This document shows, in pieces, positions 14,061 to 21,957 of a stretch of 57,157 nucleotides of DNA. The DNA lies in assembly GCA_024689525.1 (NCBI GenBank), contig JAILDI010000009.1, forward strand, positions 1-57,157. The letters run 5' to 3'. Made by a program: the position numbers and the translations under genes. The first letter of the stretch is position 1; each line of letters begins with the position of its first letter. The stretch comes from Bacteroidales bacterium (GTDB lineage Bacteria > Bacteroidota > Bacteroidia > Bacteroidales > UBA932). A model generated the notes under the pieces. That model ran no database searches, was not told the DNA's origin, and was given only the letters and a program-made list of their open reading frames with translations.

Positions 14061-14936
14061 ATGAAGAAAGTATTATTAATTCTTGCAGCTGCTGCAACAG
14101 CAATGATTCTCTTTAGCTGCGAGAAAGGCGCAAAGAAAGAACCCAAAGTCTACGAGACTCCCATTTACGAAAATCTCGCTGCCAAGTACGATGTAGAGCC
14201 CGTAACCGAGGCCCTCAGTGGTATCCGCAGTTTTGAGGTTACCAACGCCGGTGTTTATGTCATTGAAAAGAACGACAAGGTTATTTCCGGCAAATTCGAG
14301 AAAGAAAGCGTGGATAACGGAAAGGCTGTCCTGAACCTCCGTGGATTCGGTAAAGTCACTATCCTTGATGCCAATATCACCAAGGCTGACGCCAATGTAA
14401 CCATTACCTTCGAGCCCGAGGTTGGATCTCCCATCATTGTGGTTGCAGAACCCGTTGCCCCCACAACCTCCGCTTCCTCTGATGCCATGGCGAAGCTCAA
14501 CCGTGCCTGGAAAGTCACTGCTACCGAGCTCGTGATCTCCGATTTCAAGATCTCCAAGACCTTTGAAGGCGGTTGCGACATTCCCGCAATCCTCAAGTAT
14601 CTGGAAGGCAAGATCGATAACTTCAAGGCCGATAAGGACTATACCGGCTACGTCGTAAAGGATCTGTCCATCACCGACAATTCCATCATCGTCCGTTTCA
14701 CCGATGCTGATGCCCTTTCCGCTCCCCTTACCATCGGCGCAAACCTCGATTTCAGCTACAAGGTTACCGGCGAACAGGTTGGCAACCCCATCTTCAATGG
14801 CGAGGCTAACGGCAATATTTCCTTCGACAAGTGGAACGAGCCCGTCGTTTCCATCAAGGCCAAGATCAACGACAAGAACGGCAAGGAGTACAATGGCTCC
14901 GTGAAGTTCTATCTCTCCGAGACTGAGGCTCTCTAG
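14061..14936 (+). CDS. Putative envelope lipoprotein, unknown function
   Basis: This 291-residue protein begins with a lipoprotein signal peptide (MKKVLLILAAAATAMILFSC), with the lipobox Cys at residue 20 followed by EKG. The mature part is a lysine/aspartate-rich beta protein with a repeated turn pattern (NGKAVLNLRGFGKVTIL, NGNISFDKWNEPVVSI). No catalytic motif is seen. It follows the barrel-like gene by 25 bp and ends before a strong terminator, so the two probably form a small envelope operon. Confidence 0.6.
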   Translation: MKKVLLILAAAATAMILFSCEKGAKKEPKVYETPIYENLAAKYDVEPVTEALSGIRSFEVTNAGVYVIEKNDKVISGKFEKESVDNGKAVLNLRGFGKVTILDANITKADANVTITFEPEVGSPIIVVAEPVAPTTSASSDAMAKLNRAWKVTATELVISDFKISKTFEGGCDIPAILKYLEGKIDNFKADKDYTGYVVKDLSITDNSIIVRFTDADALSAPLTIGANLDFSYKVTGEQVGNPIFNGEANGNISFDKWNEPVVSIKAKINDKNGKEYNGSVKFYLSETEAL

Positions 14937-14961
14937 GGTTTGTCCTAAAGTGATTCATCGG

Positions 14962-14996
14962 GAGGCTGCCGCTAAAGCGACGGCCTCTCTTTTTTT
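14962..14996 (+). terminator. Intrinsic terminator after the lipoprotein gene
   Basis: GAGGC (14962-14966) pairs with GCCTC (14983-14987), with inner CGCT/AGCG pairing, followed by a T-rich run to about 14996. It ends the 13157-14936 transcription unit. Confidence 0.8.
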
Positions 14997-15025
14997 GTGC
15001 TTTTGAGCTAAATTTACTATCTTTG
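14994..15025 (+). promoter_or_regulatory. Promoter for the GNAT-rarA unit
   Basis: TTTG (14994-14997), 20 bases, then TATCTTTG (15018-15025) matches the Bacteroidota consensus. The -33 element lies in the T-run of the preceding terminator. The 5' leader to ATG 15057 would be about 25 bases. Confidence 0.7.
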
Positions 15026-15056
15026 AAAGTTGAATTCTAACCTAAACCTATAACTT

Positions 15057-16190
15057 ATGGCTGTGACCGTCAAAGCAGTTCAGAACAAGAAGCAACTGCG
15101 TGCATTCATCGAGTTCCCTCTCCGTCTTTATAAGGGCTGCCCTTACTATGTACCCAATCTGGTAGACGACGACATATCCACGCTGGATATGTCCAAGAAC
15201 CCTATGGGCAAGTACGCCAAGTGCGAGAAGTTCCTCGCATACAATGAGAAAGGAGAAATCGTGGGACGTGTTGCCGCCATCATCAACACAATCGCCAACA
15301 ACGACTGGAAGCACGAGGAAGTGCGCTTCGGCTGGATCGACTTCATCGACGACAAGGAGGTTTCCAAGGCCCTCATCGACGCAGTCATCGACTTCGGCAA
15401 GAAGAACGGGATGACGCAGATCAGCGGTCCCCTTGGCTTCACGGATTTCGACAATGAGGGTTGCGTCGTGGAAGGATTTGACGATATTTCTTCTTTCGCC
15501 CTCAAGTTCAACTATCCCTATTATCCGGAGCATTTCGAGGCTCTGGGTATGACCAAGGCTAACGACTGGATCGAATACCGTATTTTCGTGCCGGAGACCG
15601 TCCCGGAGAAGATTTCCCGTGCGTCGCAGCTGGTTGGCGAACGCTACGGCCTCAAGGTTAAGAAAATTTCCAAGAAAGACGTATACAAGCGCGGCTACGG
15701 CCAGAAGTTCTTCGACCTTATCAACCGCACATACAAGAATCTGTACGACTATACCATCCTTCCTCCGGAAGTGATCAACAAGTATGTCGACACCTATCTG
15801 GGCCTGCTGGACCTCAAGTTCCTCACCCTTGTGGAGGACAAGGAGGGCAAGCTCGTGGCTCTTTCGGTGTGCATGCCGTCTATTGCCCGTGCCGTGAAGA
15901 AGTGTGACGGCAAACTCTTCCCTATCGGCTGGTGGTATCTGGTGAAGTCGATGTTCCTAAAATACGAAGAAGCCGTGGAACTGCTGCTTATCGCGGTGGA
16001 TCCCGAATACCAGAACAAGGGTGTCATCGCCTTGCTGTTCAACGAGATGATCCCTATGATCATAAAGAACGGCTTCAAGTACGGCGAGTCCAACGCCGAA
16101 ATGGAAACCAACAACGCGGTGCAGAACCTCTGGAATATGTACCGCAGGGAATTCAAGCGCCGTCGCAGGGTATTCACCAAGCCAATCTAG
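15057..16190 (+). CDS. GNAT-like N-acetyltransferase family protein
   Basis: This 377-residue soluble protein belongs to a family widely annotated as N-acetyltransferase/GNAT in Bacteroidota. Its C-terminal half holds the likely acetyl-CoA fold: LLLIAVDPEYQNKGVIALLFNEM has the GNAT motif-A pattern (beta strand, then Q/R-x-x-G-x-G/A), followed by NAEMETNNAVQNLWNMY. The N-terminal half (YVPNLVDDD, ISGPLGFTDFDNEG) may form a second domain. No substrate can be inferred. It precedes rarA by only 4 bases and shares its promoter. Confidence 0.6.
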   Translation: MAVTVKAVQNKKQLRAFIEFPLRLYKGCPYYVPNLVDDDISTLDMSKNPMGKYAKCEKFLAYNEKGEIVGRVAAIINTIANNDWKHEEVRFGWIDFIDDKEVSKALIDAVIDFGKKNGMTQISGPLGFTDFDNEGCVVEGFDDISSFALKFNYPYYPEHFEALGMTKANDWIEYRIFVPETVPEKISRASQLVGERYGLKVKKISKKDVYKRGYGQKFFDLINRTYKNLYDYTILPPEVINKYVDTYLGLLDLKFLTLVEDKEGKLVALSVCMPSIARAVKKCDGKLFPIGWWYLVKSMFLKYEEAVELLLIAVDPEYQNKGVIALLFNEMIPMIIKNGFKYGESNAEMETNNAVQNLWNMYRREFKRRRRVFTKPI

Positions 16191-16194
16191 GTCG

Positions 16195-17496
16195 ATGAGT
16201 GCATCTTCCACCATGCTCCCTCCCCTTCCGGAAAGGATGAGGCCGTCGTCCCTGCAGGACTATGCAGGGCAGCGGCATCTTGTGGGCGAAGGCTGCATTC
16301 TGAGGAAGATGATCGAGAGCGGCAATCTGTCGTCCTTCATCCTGTGGGGCCCTCCCGGCGTTGGCAAGACCACCCTGGCACACATCATCGCCCAAACCAT
16401 GGACCGCGAGTTCTTCACTCTGTCGGCCGTTACCGCAGGAGTGAAGGATGTGCGTGAGGTGTTCGACCGTGCCAAGAGCAATTCGCTCTTCGGCGGAAAG
16501 GGTGCGCCCATTCTCTTTATCGACGAGATCCACCGCTTCAACAAGGCGCAGCAGGATGCGCTTCTGGGTGCAGTGGAAACGGGGACAATCGTCCTTGTGG
16601 GAGCCACCACGGAGAACCCCTCTTTCGAGGTGATCACTCCCCTCCTCTCCCGCTGCCAGGTATTTGTCCTGAAACCCCTTGAAAAGGCCGATCTGGAATT
16701 CCTCCTGCACCGTGCCTTGAAGGAGGATATCCTCCTGAAAACCAAGAATATAGAGCTTAAGGAAACCGAGGCGCTCCTGCGCTATAGCGGTGGCGATGCC
16801 CGCAGGCTCCTCAATGTGCTTGAAATAGTGGTCGATGCCCATTCGGCGGACTCCCCTATCGTCATCGACAATGAGTCGGTCGTGGCCTCCATTCAGGAGA
16901 ATATGGCCATCTATGACAAGGACGGTGAGATGCACTACGACATCATATCGGCCTTCATAAAGAGCATCCGCGGCTCGGATCCCAATGCAGCAATCTACTA
17001 TCTGGCCCGTATGATCGACGGCGGTGAGGATCCGCTGTTCATTGCACGGCGCTTGTGCATATCGGCCTCCGAAGATGTTGGCCTGGCAAATCCCAATGCA
17101 CTGCTGCTGGCAAATGCCTGCTTCGAGGTTGTATCCAAGATCGGAATGCCGGAAGGCCGCATTCCCCTGGCGGAAACCACGGTGTATCTGGCCTCATCGC
17201 CCAAGAGCAACGGCTCGTATATGGCAATCGAGAAGGCACTGGCAGAGGTTAAACAGTCCGGCAACCAGCCCGTCCCCCTGGCCATCCGCAACGCCCCCAC
17301 TTCCCTCATGCAGGAACTTGGCTACAGCGACGGCTACAAATACGCCCACGACTTCCCCGGCCACTTCGCCGACATGGAGTTCATGCCGGACGCCCTCCGC
17401 GGCACCGTCTTCTACGAGCCGCAGGAAAACAAGCACGAAAACGCCCTTCGCGCCTACCTCGAAGCCTGTTGGCCGAAATACTACCGCAAACCGTAA
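16195..17496 (+). CDS. rarA: Replication-associated recombination ATPase RarA (MgsA)
   Basis: RarA is a clamp-loader-like AAA+ ATPase acting at stalled replication forks with SSB. The 433-residue protein has LQDYAGQRHLVGEG, Walker A GPPGVGKTT, Walker B ILFIDEIHRFN, sensor 1 GATTENPSFEV, a sensor 2 GGDARRLLN and the C-terminal tetramerisation region (SDPNAAIYYLARMIDGGEDP, ending near GYKYAHDFPGHF). It follows the GNAT gene by 4 bases. The final codons CCG TAA lie in the end of a 107-bp palindromic element, so the stop codon is provided by the repeat. Confidence 0.92.
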   Translation: MSASSTMLPPLPERMRPSSLQDYAGQRHLVGEGCILRKMIESGNLSSFILWGPPGVGKTTLAHIIAQTMDREFFTLSAVTAGVKDVREVFDRAKSNSLFGGKGAPILFIDEIHRFNKAQQDALLGAVETGTIVLVGATTENPSFEVITPLLSRCQVFVLKPLEKADLEFLLHRALKEDILLKTKNIELKETEALLRYSGGDARRLLNVLEIVVDAHSADSPIVIDNESVVASIQENMAIYDKDGEMHYDIISAFIKSIRGSDPNAAIYYLARMIDGGEDPLFIARRLCISASEDVGLANPNALLLANACFEVVSKIGMPEGRIPLAETTVYLASSPKSNGSYMAIEKALAEVKQSGNQPVPLAIRNAPTSLMQELGYSDGYKYAHDFPGHFADMEFMPDALRGTVFYEPQENKHENALRAYLEACWPKYYRKP

Positions 17497-17598
17497 ACTG
17501 GAACTCGCTGATTATTAGCAATTTATAAAAAGTTAATGCGGCAAAATGCCTCATTAACTTTTTATATCTCATTGAGAATCAATCACATCCATTTTACG
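17492..17598. repeat. 107-bp full-length palindromic element, copy 1
   Basis: The element starts CGTAAACTG and ends TTTTACG, giving terminal CGTAAA/TTTACG inverted repeats. The two halves mirror each other imperfectly along the whole length and meet in a long central hairpin. The second copy (28883-28989) has the same length and about 80% identity by eye. The TAA at element positions 3-5 is the rarA stop codon. The right end lies one base from the last base of the tamL stop codon, so the element fills the whole convergent gap. Confidence 0.8.
17527..17563. terminator. Bidirectional terminator at the centre of element copy 1
   Basis: AAAAAGTTAATGCGGCA (17527-17543) pairs with TGCCTCATTAACTTTTT (17547-17563), with a single mismatch and a 3-base loop. 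The A-run and T-run at the two ends let it work as an intrinsic terminator on either strand, suiting the convergent rarA and tamL genes. Confidence 0.75.
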
Positions 17599-19782
17599 CT
17601 AGAAAGGATAGCCGACGCCGAAGTGGATGGCGTAGTTGCCGCGGCGGAGCCATTGGGTGGGGCCGAGCCAGCGGTCGCCCTCGGCGCGGGCGGGGTCGTG
17701 GACCTGCATGCCCATATCGACACGGACCAGGATGAAGTCGAGGTTGACGCGGAGGCCGATGCCCCAGTCCCCCGCTATGCTGGACAGGGCGAAGCGTTCT
17801 TCCTCGGGGGCGCCACCGTTGAGTGCCCAGATGTTGCCGGCGTCGGCAAAGAGGGCTCCTTCCACTTTCCAGAACAGGGGTGCGCGGAACTCCAGGTTGG
17901 CTTCCATCTTGAGGTCGCCCGTCTGGCTGGGAATGACGAAGATATCGTTAATCTGTGCGTGTCCCGGGCCGATGGTGCGTGCCTGCCAACCTCGCATGCT
18001 GGAGGCGCCGCCGCTGTAGAACTGCTTTTCGAATGGAAGCGTGGATGCGTTTCCGTAGGCATAGCCCACACCGGCAAGAAGGCGCATGGCTATTGCGTAT
18101 CGGTCTTTGTTTCCTGTGCGGATGGTGCGTCCCAGCTGGACCTCACCGCGGACGTACTGTGAGTACGGGGTTTGCCAGATGGTGTGCTGCCCCTGGTCGT
18201 TCGTGGGAAGAAGCGGGTTGAGAAGGCTTATGGCGTTGCCGGAAAGGTCGAACATAAGACGGTAGTAGTGATACGAGCCTGCGGGTACCGCCGATACGTC
18301 GGTGGTATAGTAGGCGATTCCGCCGATGCCCATATCGAAGTGGTCGCTATAGGCGTTCATCATAAAGCGGTCCGTGGCGATGCTCTTGGCGAAGTCGCTG
18401 CTGATGTTGAACAGGCGCACCACGTTGGCCTGCAGGGGGTACAACTGGTATGAGAACCGCCGGCCGCGGCCCAGGGTGCCGGTGTATCCGAATGCGCCGG
18501 AGATTATCGTACGGGCGTATTCCGGGCGGTCCTGGTAGCTGAAGGCCAGGGAGACGTCGGTCCTGGGGATGTTGTTGCCGCGGAAGATTCTGTTGGGCAG
18601 GCCTACGAACTTGGGGAAGCGTATGCTGGCCGATGTGCTGATTTCGTTGGATTTGACGTCGCTGTCCAGACGGAACTGATGGTTGCCCTTGACGGAAACG
18701 TTAAGGAGTTCGCCGCCGTGGAAAAGGTTCTTGTGGTAGTAGCTCACCTGTGGCGACAGGCCCAGCAGGCCGGTGGAGTTCACCGAGCCTTCGAAGTTGA
18801 TCTTGAAGCCCTGGAGACCGCTGTTGCGAAGGTTGATGTTGCAGTCCACGTGATCCTCTCCGGAGGGCTGAATGTCGATGTTGATGCCGTTGAACACCGT
18901 GAGGTTGGACAGGCGGTTGTACGTCATGTTCACACGCCTCTCGCTGTACAGCTGGCCGGGTTTGAGGATGTTCAGGTTCTCCAGCACCGAGGACCTGAAA
19001 GGAACGGATTCCGGGTAGCTGATGGTTACGTCGCCGATGGTGTATTTGCGGTGCTCCATTGCTTCCTGGGGCGTTCCGCTTCGGGGGTAGTCCAGGATGG
19101 ACATGGTGAGGATGGCATTGCCGTCCTGCCCCAGTGTATCCGCCTCGAAACTGTAATATGCCTTTGTGAAGCCATAATAGCCTATGTCGCGGAAGAACTG
19201 GGCGCTACGCACCGTCTCGTCTTCAAGGGCCGATTCCGACAGCCACGAGCCCACCTTGACGGTAGAACGGGAGTTGTTTACGTTGAAGTCCCTGGTGAAT
19301 GTGCCGTATGAGGGGACGTTGTAGTTGATTTCGCTAATCTTGTAGCGCTTGCCAAGCGTTACGTTGTAGGTGACATATGCCCTGCGGCCCTTAGTGGTGA
19401 CATCGGCCGTGACATCCGAGCCATACCAGCCGATGTACTCCAGATGGTTGCGCAGGTTGACTACGCTGGCATCCACCTGGGATTCGTCGAACACTACGGG
19501 AGCCTGGCCCAGTTTGCGGAGGAAGTTGGCGAACTTGCTGTCGCTGTTGCCGGCCCAGCCGTAGATGCTGAGGAACGGGTTCCAGCCGAAGATTATCGAC
19601 GAGTTGGGTTTCTGACGCAGATAAGGGCTGAGTTCGGAGTTGTCCACTCCCCTTCTGTCCACCTTGATGGTGTTCTTTGCGAGCCGGTACTCCCCTTCCT
19701 TGAGCGTACGCGTGGTGCTGCACCCCGCCGCCACTAAGGCGAGAAGCAATAATATAAATATGCCTTTGGAGCGCTGCATCAT
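17599..19782 (-). CDS. tamL: TamL-type BamA/TamA-family outer-membrane lipoprotein
   Basis: This 727-residue Omp85-family protein has a lipoprotein signal, MMQRSKGIFILLLLALVAAG, with the lipid Cys next, as in Bacteroidota TamL. POTRA-like repeats fill roughly residues 30-330 (RRAYVTYNVTLGKRYKISEI, HRKYTIGDVTISYPESVPF). A C-terminal 16-strand-type barrel contains the hallmark GGASSMRGWQARTIGPG and ends in HFGVGYPF. I chose the ATGATG at 19782/19779. A longer frame to 19959 would destroy the signal peptide and overlap the divergent methyltransferase gene. TamL is thought to work with TamB in lipid or protein traffic to the outer membrane; no tamB lies in this window. Confidence 0.85.
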   Translation of the reverse strand: MMQRSKGIFILLLLALVAAGCSTTRTLKEGEYRLAKNTIKVDRRGVDNSELSPYLRQKPNSSIIFGWNPFLSIYGWAGNSDSKFANFLRKLGQAPVVFDESQVDASVVNLRNHLEYIGWYGSDVTADVTTKGRRAYVTYNVTLGKRYKISEINYNVPSYGTFTRDFNVNNSRSTVKVGSWLSESALEDETVRSAQFFRDIGYYGFTKAYYSFEADTLGQDGNAILTMSILDYPRSGTPQEAMEHRKYTIGDVTISYPESVPFRSSVLENLNILKPGQLYSERRVNMTYNRLSNLTVFNGINIDIQPSGEDHVDCNINLRNSGLQGFKINFEGSVNSTGLLGLSPQVSYYHKNLFHGGELLNVSVKGNHQFRLDSDVKSNEISTSASIRFPKFVGLPNRIFRGNNIPRTDVSLAFSYQDRPEYARTIISGAFGYTGTLGRGRRFSYQLYPLQANVVRLFNISSDFAKSIATDRFMMNAYSDHFDMGIGGIAYYTTDVSAVPAGSYHYYRLMFDLSGNAISLLNPLLPTNDQGQHTIWQTPYSQYVRGEVQLGRTIRTGNKDRYAIAMRLLAGVGYAYGNASTLPFEKQFYSGGASSMRGWQARTIGPGHAQINDIFVIPSQTGDLKMEANLEFRAPLFWKVEGALFADAGNIWALNGGAPEEERFALSSIAGDWGIGLRVNLDFILVRVDMGMQVHDPARAEGDRWLGPTQWLRRGNYAIHFGVGYPF

Positions 19783-19783
19783 A

Positions 19784-19791
19784 CAAATATA
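19784..19791 (-). promoter_or_regulatory. tamL: -7 box for tamL
   Basis: The minus strand reads TATATTTG, one base, then ATGATG. Transcription starting 5-7 bases after the box would begin at or inside the first codons. So either the mRNA is leaderless from the second ATG, or the real start lies elsewhere. Confidence 0.45.
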
Positions 19792-19803
19792 AGAATTTGT
19801 CTT

Positions 19804-19811
19804 TATATTTG
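19804..19811 (+). promoter_or_regulatory. -7 box for the SpoU methyltransferase-rlmD unit
   Basis: TATATTTG lies 20 bases before ATG 19832, arranged divergently with the tamL box 12 bases away. Only the -7 elements are recognisable. Confidence 0.5.
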
Positions 19812-19831
19812 CAGTGAAAACAGTCATTTTT

Positions 19832-20569
19832 ATGCTTTCAGCCAAAGATATCAAGAGATTGCGGGCCCTGGGGCAGAAGAAGTTCCGGGACGAGGAAGGC
19901 GCGTTCGTGGTGGAGGGAGAGAAACTGGTGCGGGAGGCGAAGGAGTCGGGTTTCCACATTAGGGAATGCTACCGGATGGCCGATATCGGCGAGGCGGCGA
20001 TGGAGCGCATAAGTCAGCTGAGCTCGCCCTCGCCTGTGCTGGCGGTCGTGGAGAAGCCATCGGCCTGGGATGAAATGAAGGTCGATGCGCCCTCGGCGGG
20101 CCTCTACATCGCCCTGGACGGCATCCGCGACCCCGGCAATCTGGGCACGATCCTGCGCTGCGCCGACTGGTTTGGCGTCAGCGGCGTGTTCGCATCGGCC
20201 GATACCGTTGAAATCAGCAACCCCAAGGTGGTGCAGGCCACGATGGGAGCAATCTTCCGAGTGAAGTTCGCCAGGGCCGATATCCCCGCGCTGTGCCGCG
20301 CAACGCGCGCTGCGGGCGGCATCGTATATGGCACCTTTATGGACGGTGCCAATATATATAAGGAAGGGCTTCGCACCGGAGCCGACGGGCCAGTAGTCAT
20401 CGTTATCGGCAATGAGGCCAACGGCATATCGGCGGCAACCGCCGCCGAAGTATCGGCCCGCATAAGCATCCCCGCGTACGGCAACTCCGGAATGGAATCC
20501 CTGAATGCGGCGGTGGCTACTGCAATTACGTTATCTGAATTCAGAAGAAGATGTCAAGAAAACGAGTAG
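19832..20569 (+). CDS. TrmH/SpoU-family RNA 2'-O-methyltransferase
   Basis: This SAM-dependent SPOUT enzyme methylates ribose 2'-OH in rRNA or tRNA. The 245-residue protein has the small N-terminal substrate-binding domain (KDIKRLRALGQKKFRDEEGAFVVEGEKLV) and the knotted domain with motif 1 DPGNLGTILR, motif 2 VIGNEANGI and motif 3 SLNAAVATAI. ATG 19832 (MLSAKDIK) is chosen over the GTG at 19814, since homologues begin at the equivalent of MLSAKDI and the GTG sits only 2 bases from the promoter box. The target nucleoside cannot be told. It overlaps rlmD by 19 bases. Confidence 0.82.
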   Translation: MLSAKDIKRLRALGQKKFRDEEGAFVVEGEKLVREAKESGFHIRECYRMADIGEAAMERISQLSSPSPVLAVVEKPSAWDEMKVDAPSAGLYIALDGIRDPGNLGTILRCADWFGVSGVFASADTVEISNPKVVQATMGAIFRVKFARADIPALCRATRAAGGIVYGTFMDGANIYKEGLRTGADGPVVIVIGNEANGISAATAAEVSARISIPAYGNSGMESLNAAVATAITLSEFRRRCQENE

Positions 20570-21957
20570 ACCTTTTGTTGGAGAATATCCGGATCGAGGC
20601 CGTGGCGGCGGAGGGAAAGGCTCTGGCGCACGTGGACGGGATGGTTGTGTTCGTGGATTTCGCGGTGCCCGGGGATGTTGTGGATATTCAGGTGAGGAAG
20701 AAAAAGAAGAACTATATGGAGGGGCATATCGTGCGTATCGTAACGCCCTCCAGCGACAGGCTGCCTGCGTTCTGCCCTCATTTCGGGGTTTGCGGCGGTT
20801 GCCGGTGGCAGCCTCTCCCCTATCCGATGCAGCTGGCTGCAAAGCGCCAGCAGGTGGAGGACCAGCTGGTGCGCATCGGCCATCTTCAGGTGCCGGAAAT
20901 CAGGCCTACGCTGGCTTCCGACGACACGGAGTATTACCGCAATAAGCTGGAGTACAGCGCATCGGCCCGCAGATGGGTGCTGGACGGTGAGGATCCGGAG
21001 GCCATTCCGCCGGAGGACAGGCCGGGGCTGGGATTCCACGTGGGCAAGTTCTTCGACAAGGTGCTGGACATTAAGGAGTGCCACCTGCAAAGGGAACCTT
21101 CCAATGCTATAAGGCTGTTTATCAAGGACTTCTGTATCCGGAACGGCTATACGTTCTATAACATCAGGGAGAATCGCGGCTTCCTGCGCAATATATTCAT
21201 CCGCACGACGGAGGACGGGCAGGTGATGCTCATCCTTTGTATGGGGCAGGACGATAAGGCCCGCAGGGAGGCGCTGCTGGAGGCGATATCGACCCGATTC
21301 CCGGAGATTACGTCGTTCTACTATGTGGTGAATACGAAGCTGAACGACTCAATCACCGACCAGGAGCCGGTGCTTTACAAGGGCCGCGACGCCATTTTCG
21401 AGAGTATGGAGGGCCTCAGCTTCAAAATCGGCCCCAAGTCGTTCTACCAGACTAATTCCCGTCAGGCGGAGAAGCTGTATGGCGTGGCCCGCGAGTTCTC
21501 CCAACTTAAGGGCGATGAGGTGGTTTACGACCTTTACACAGGCACAGGCACCATCGCGCAGTTCGTGTCCAGGCGTTGCAGGAAGGTTATCGGCATTGAG
21601 TATGTGCCGGAGGCTATTGAGGATGCAAAGGACAATGCACGCCGCAACGGCATCGACAATTGCTCCTTCTTTGCCGGCGATATGAAGGATGTGCTCACGG
21701 CGGGATTCATCGCGGAGCACGGGCGGCCGGACGTGATTATCCTGGATCCGCCGCGCGCGGGAATTCATCCGGACGTTGCCCAGGTGATCCTGGACGCGGA
21801 GCCGCAGCGCATCGTCTATGTGAGCTGCAATCCCGCCTCGCAGGCGCGCGACCTGGCCATATTAAACAAGAAGTACCGCATCACTGCGGTACAACCTGTT
21901 GATATGTTCCCCCACACAATGCACGTGGAGAACGTGTGTGCCCTGGAGCGCTTATAG
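20551..21957 (+). CDS. rlmD: 23S rRNA (uracil-5-)-methyltransferase, RlmD/RumA type
   Basis: This enzyme makes 5-methyluridine in 23S rRNA (U1939 in E. coli). The 468-residue protein has an N-terminal TRAM domain, a 4Fe-4S cluster motif CPHFGVCGGC plus the distal Cys in IKECHL, the SAM site DLYTGTGTIAQF, the catalytic-base region LDPPRAGIHP, and the nucleophile Cys in YVSCNPASQARDL. It overlaps the upstream methyltransferase by 19 bases and the end of the convergent M6 protease gene by 6 bases. Bacteroidota often carry several RumA-like paralogues, so the exact target is less certain than the family. Confidence 0.85.
   Translation: MSRKRVDLLLENIRIEAVAAEGKALAHVDGMVVFVDFAVPGDVVDIQVRKKKKNYMEGHIVRIVTPSSDRLPAFCPHFGVCGGCRWQPLPYPMQLAAKRQQVEDQLVRIGHLQVPEIRPTLASDDTEYYRNKLEYSASARRWVLDGEDPEAIPPEDRPGLGFHVGKFFDKVLDIKECHLQREPSNAIRLFIKDFCIRNGYTFYNIRENRGFLRNIFIRTTEDGQVMLILCMGQDDKARREALLEAISTRFPEITSFYYVVNTKLNDSITDQEPVLYKGRDAIFESMEGLSFKIGPKSFYQTNSRQAEKLYGVAREFSQLKGDEVVYDLYTGTGTIAQFVSRRCRKVIGIEYVPEAIEDAKDNARRNGIDNCSFFAGDMKDVLTAGFIAEHGRPDVIILDPPRAGIHPDVAQVILDAEPQRIVYVSCNPASQARDLAILNKKYRITAVQPVDMFPHTMHVENVCALERL

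Noticed and set aside
17599..19959. Longer TamL frame starting at 19959
   Set aside because: It would hide the lipoprotein signal peptide and overlap the divergent methyltransferase gene; the start at 19782 is far better.
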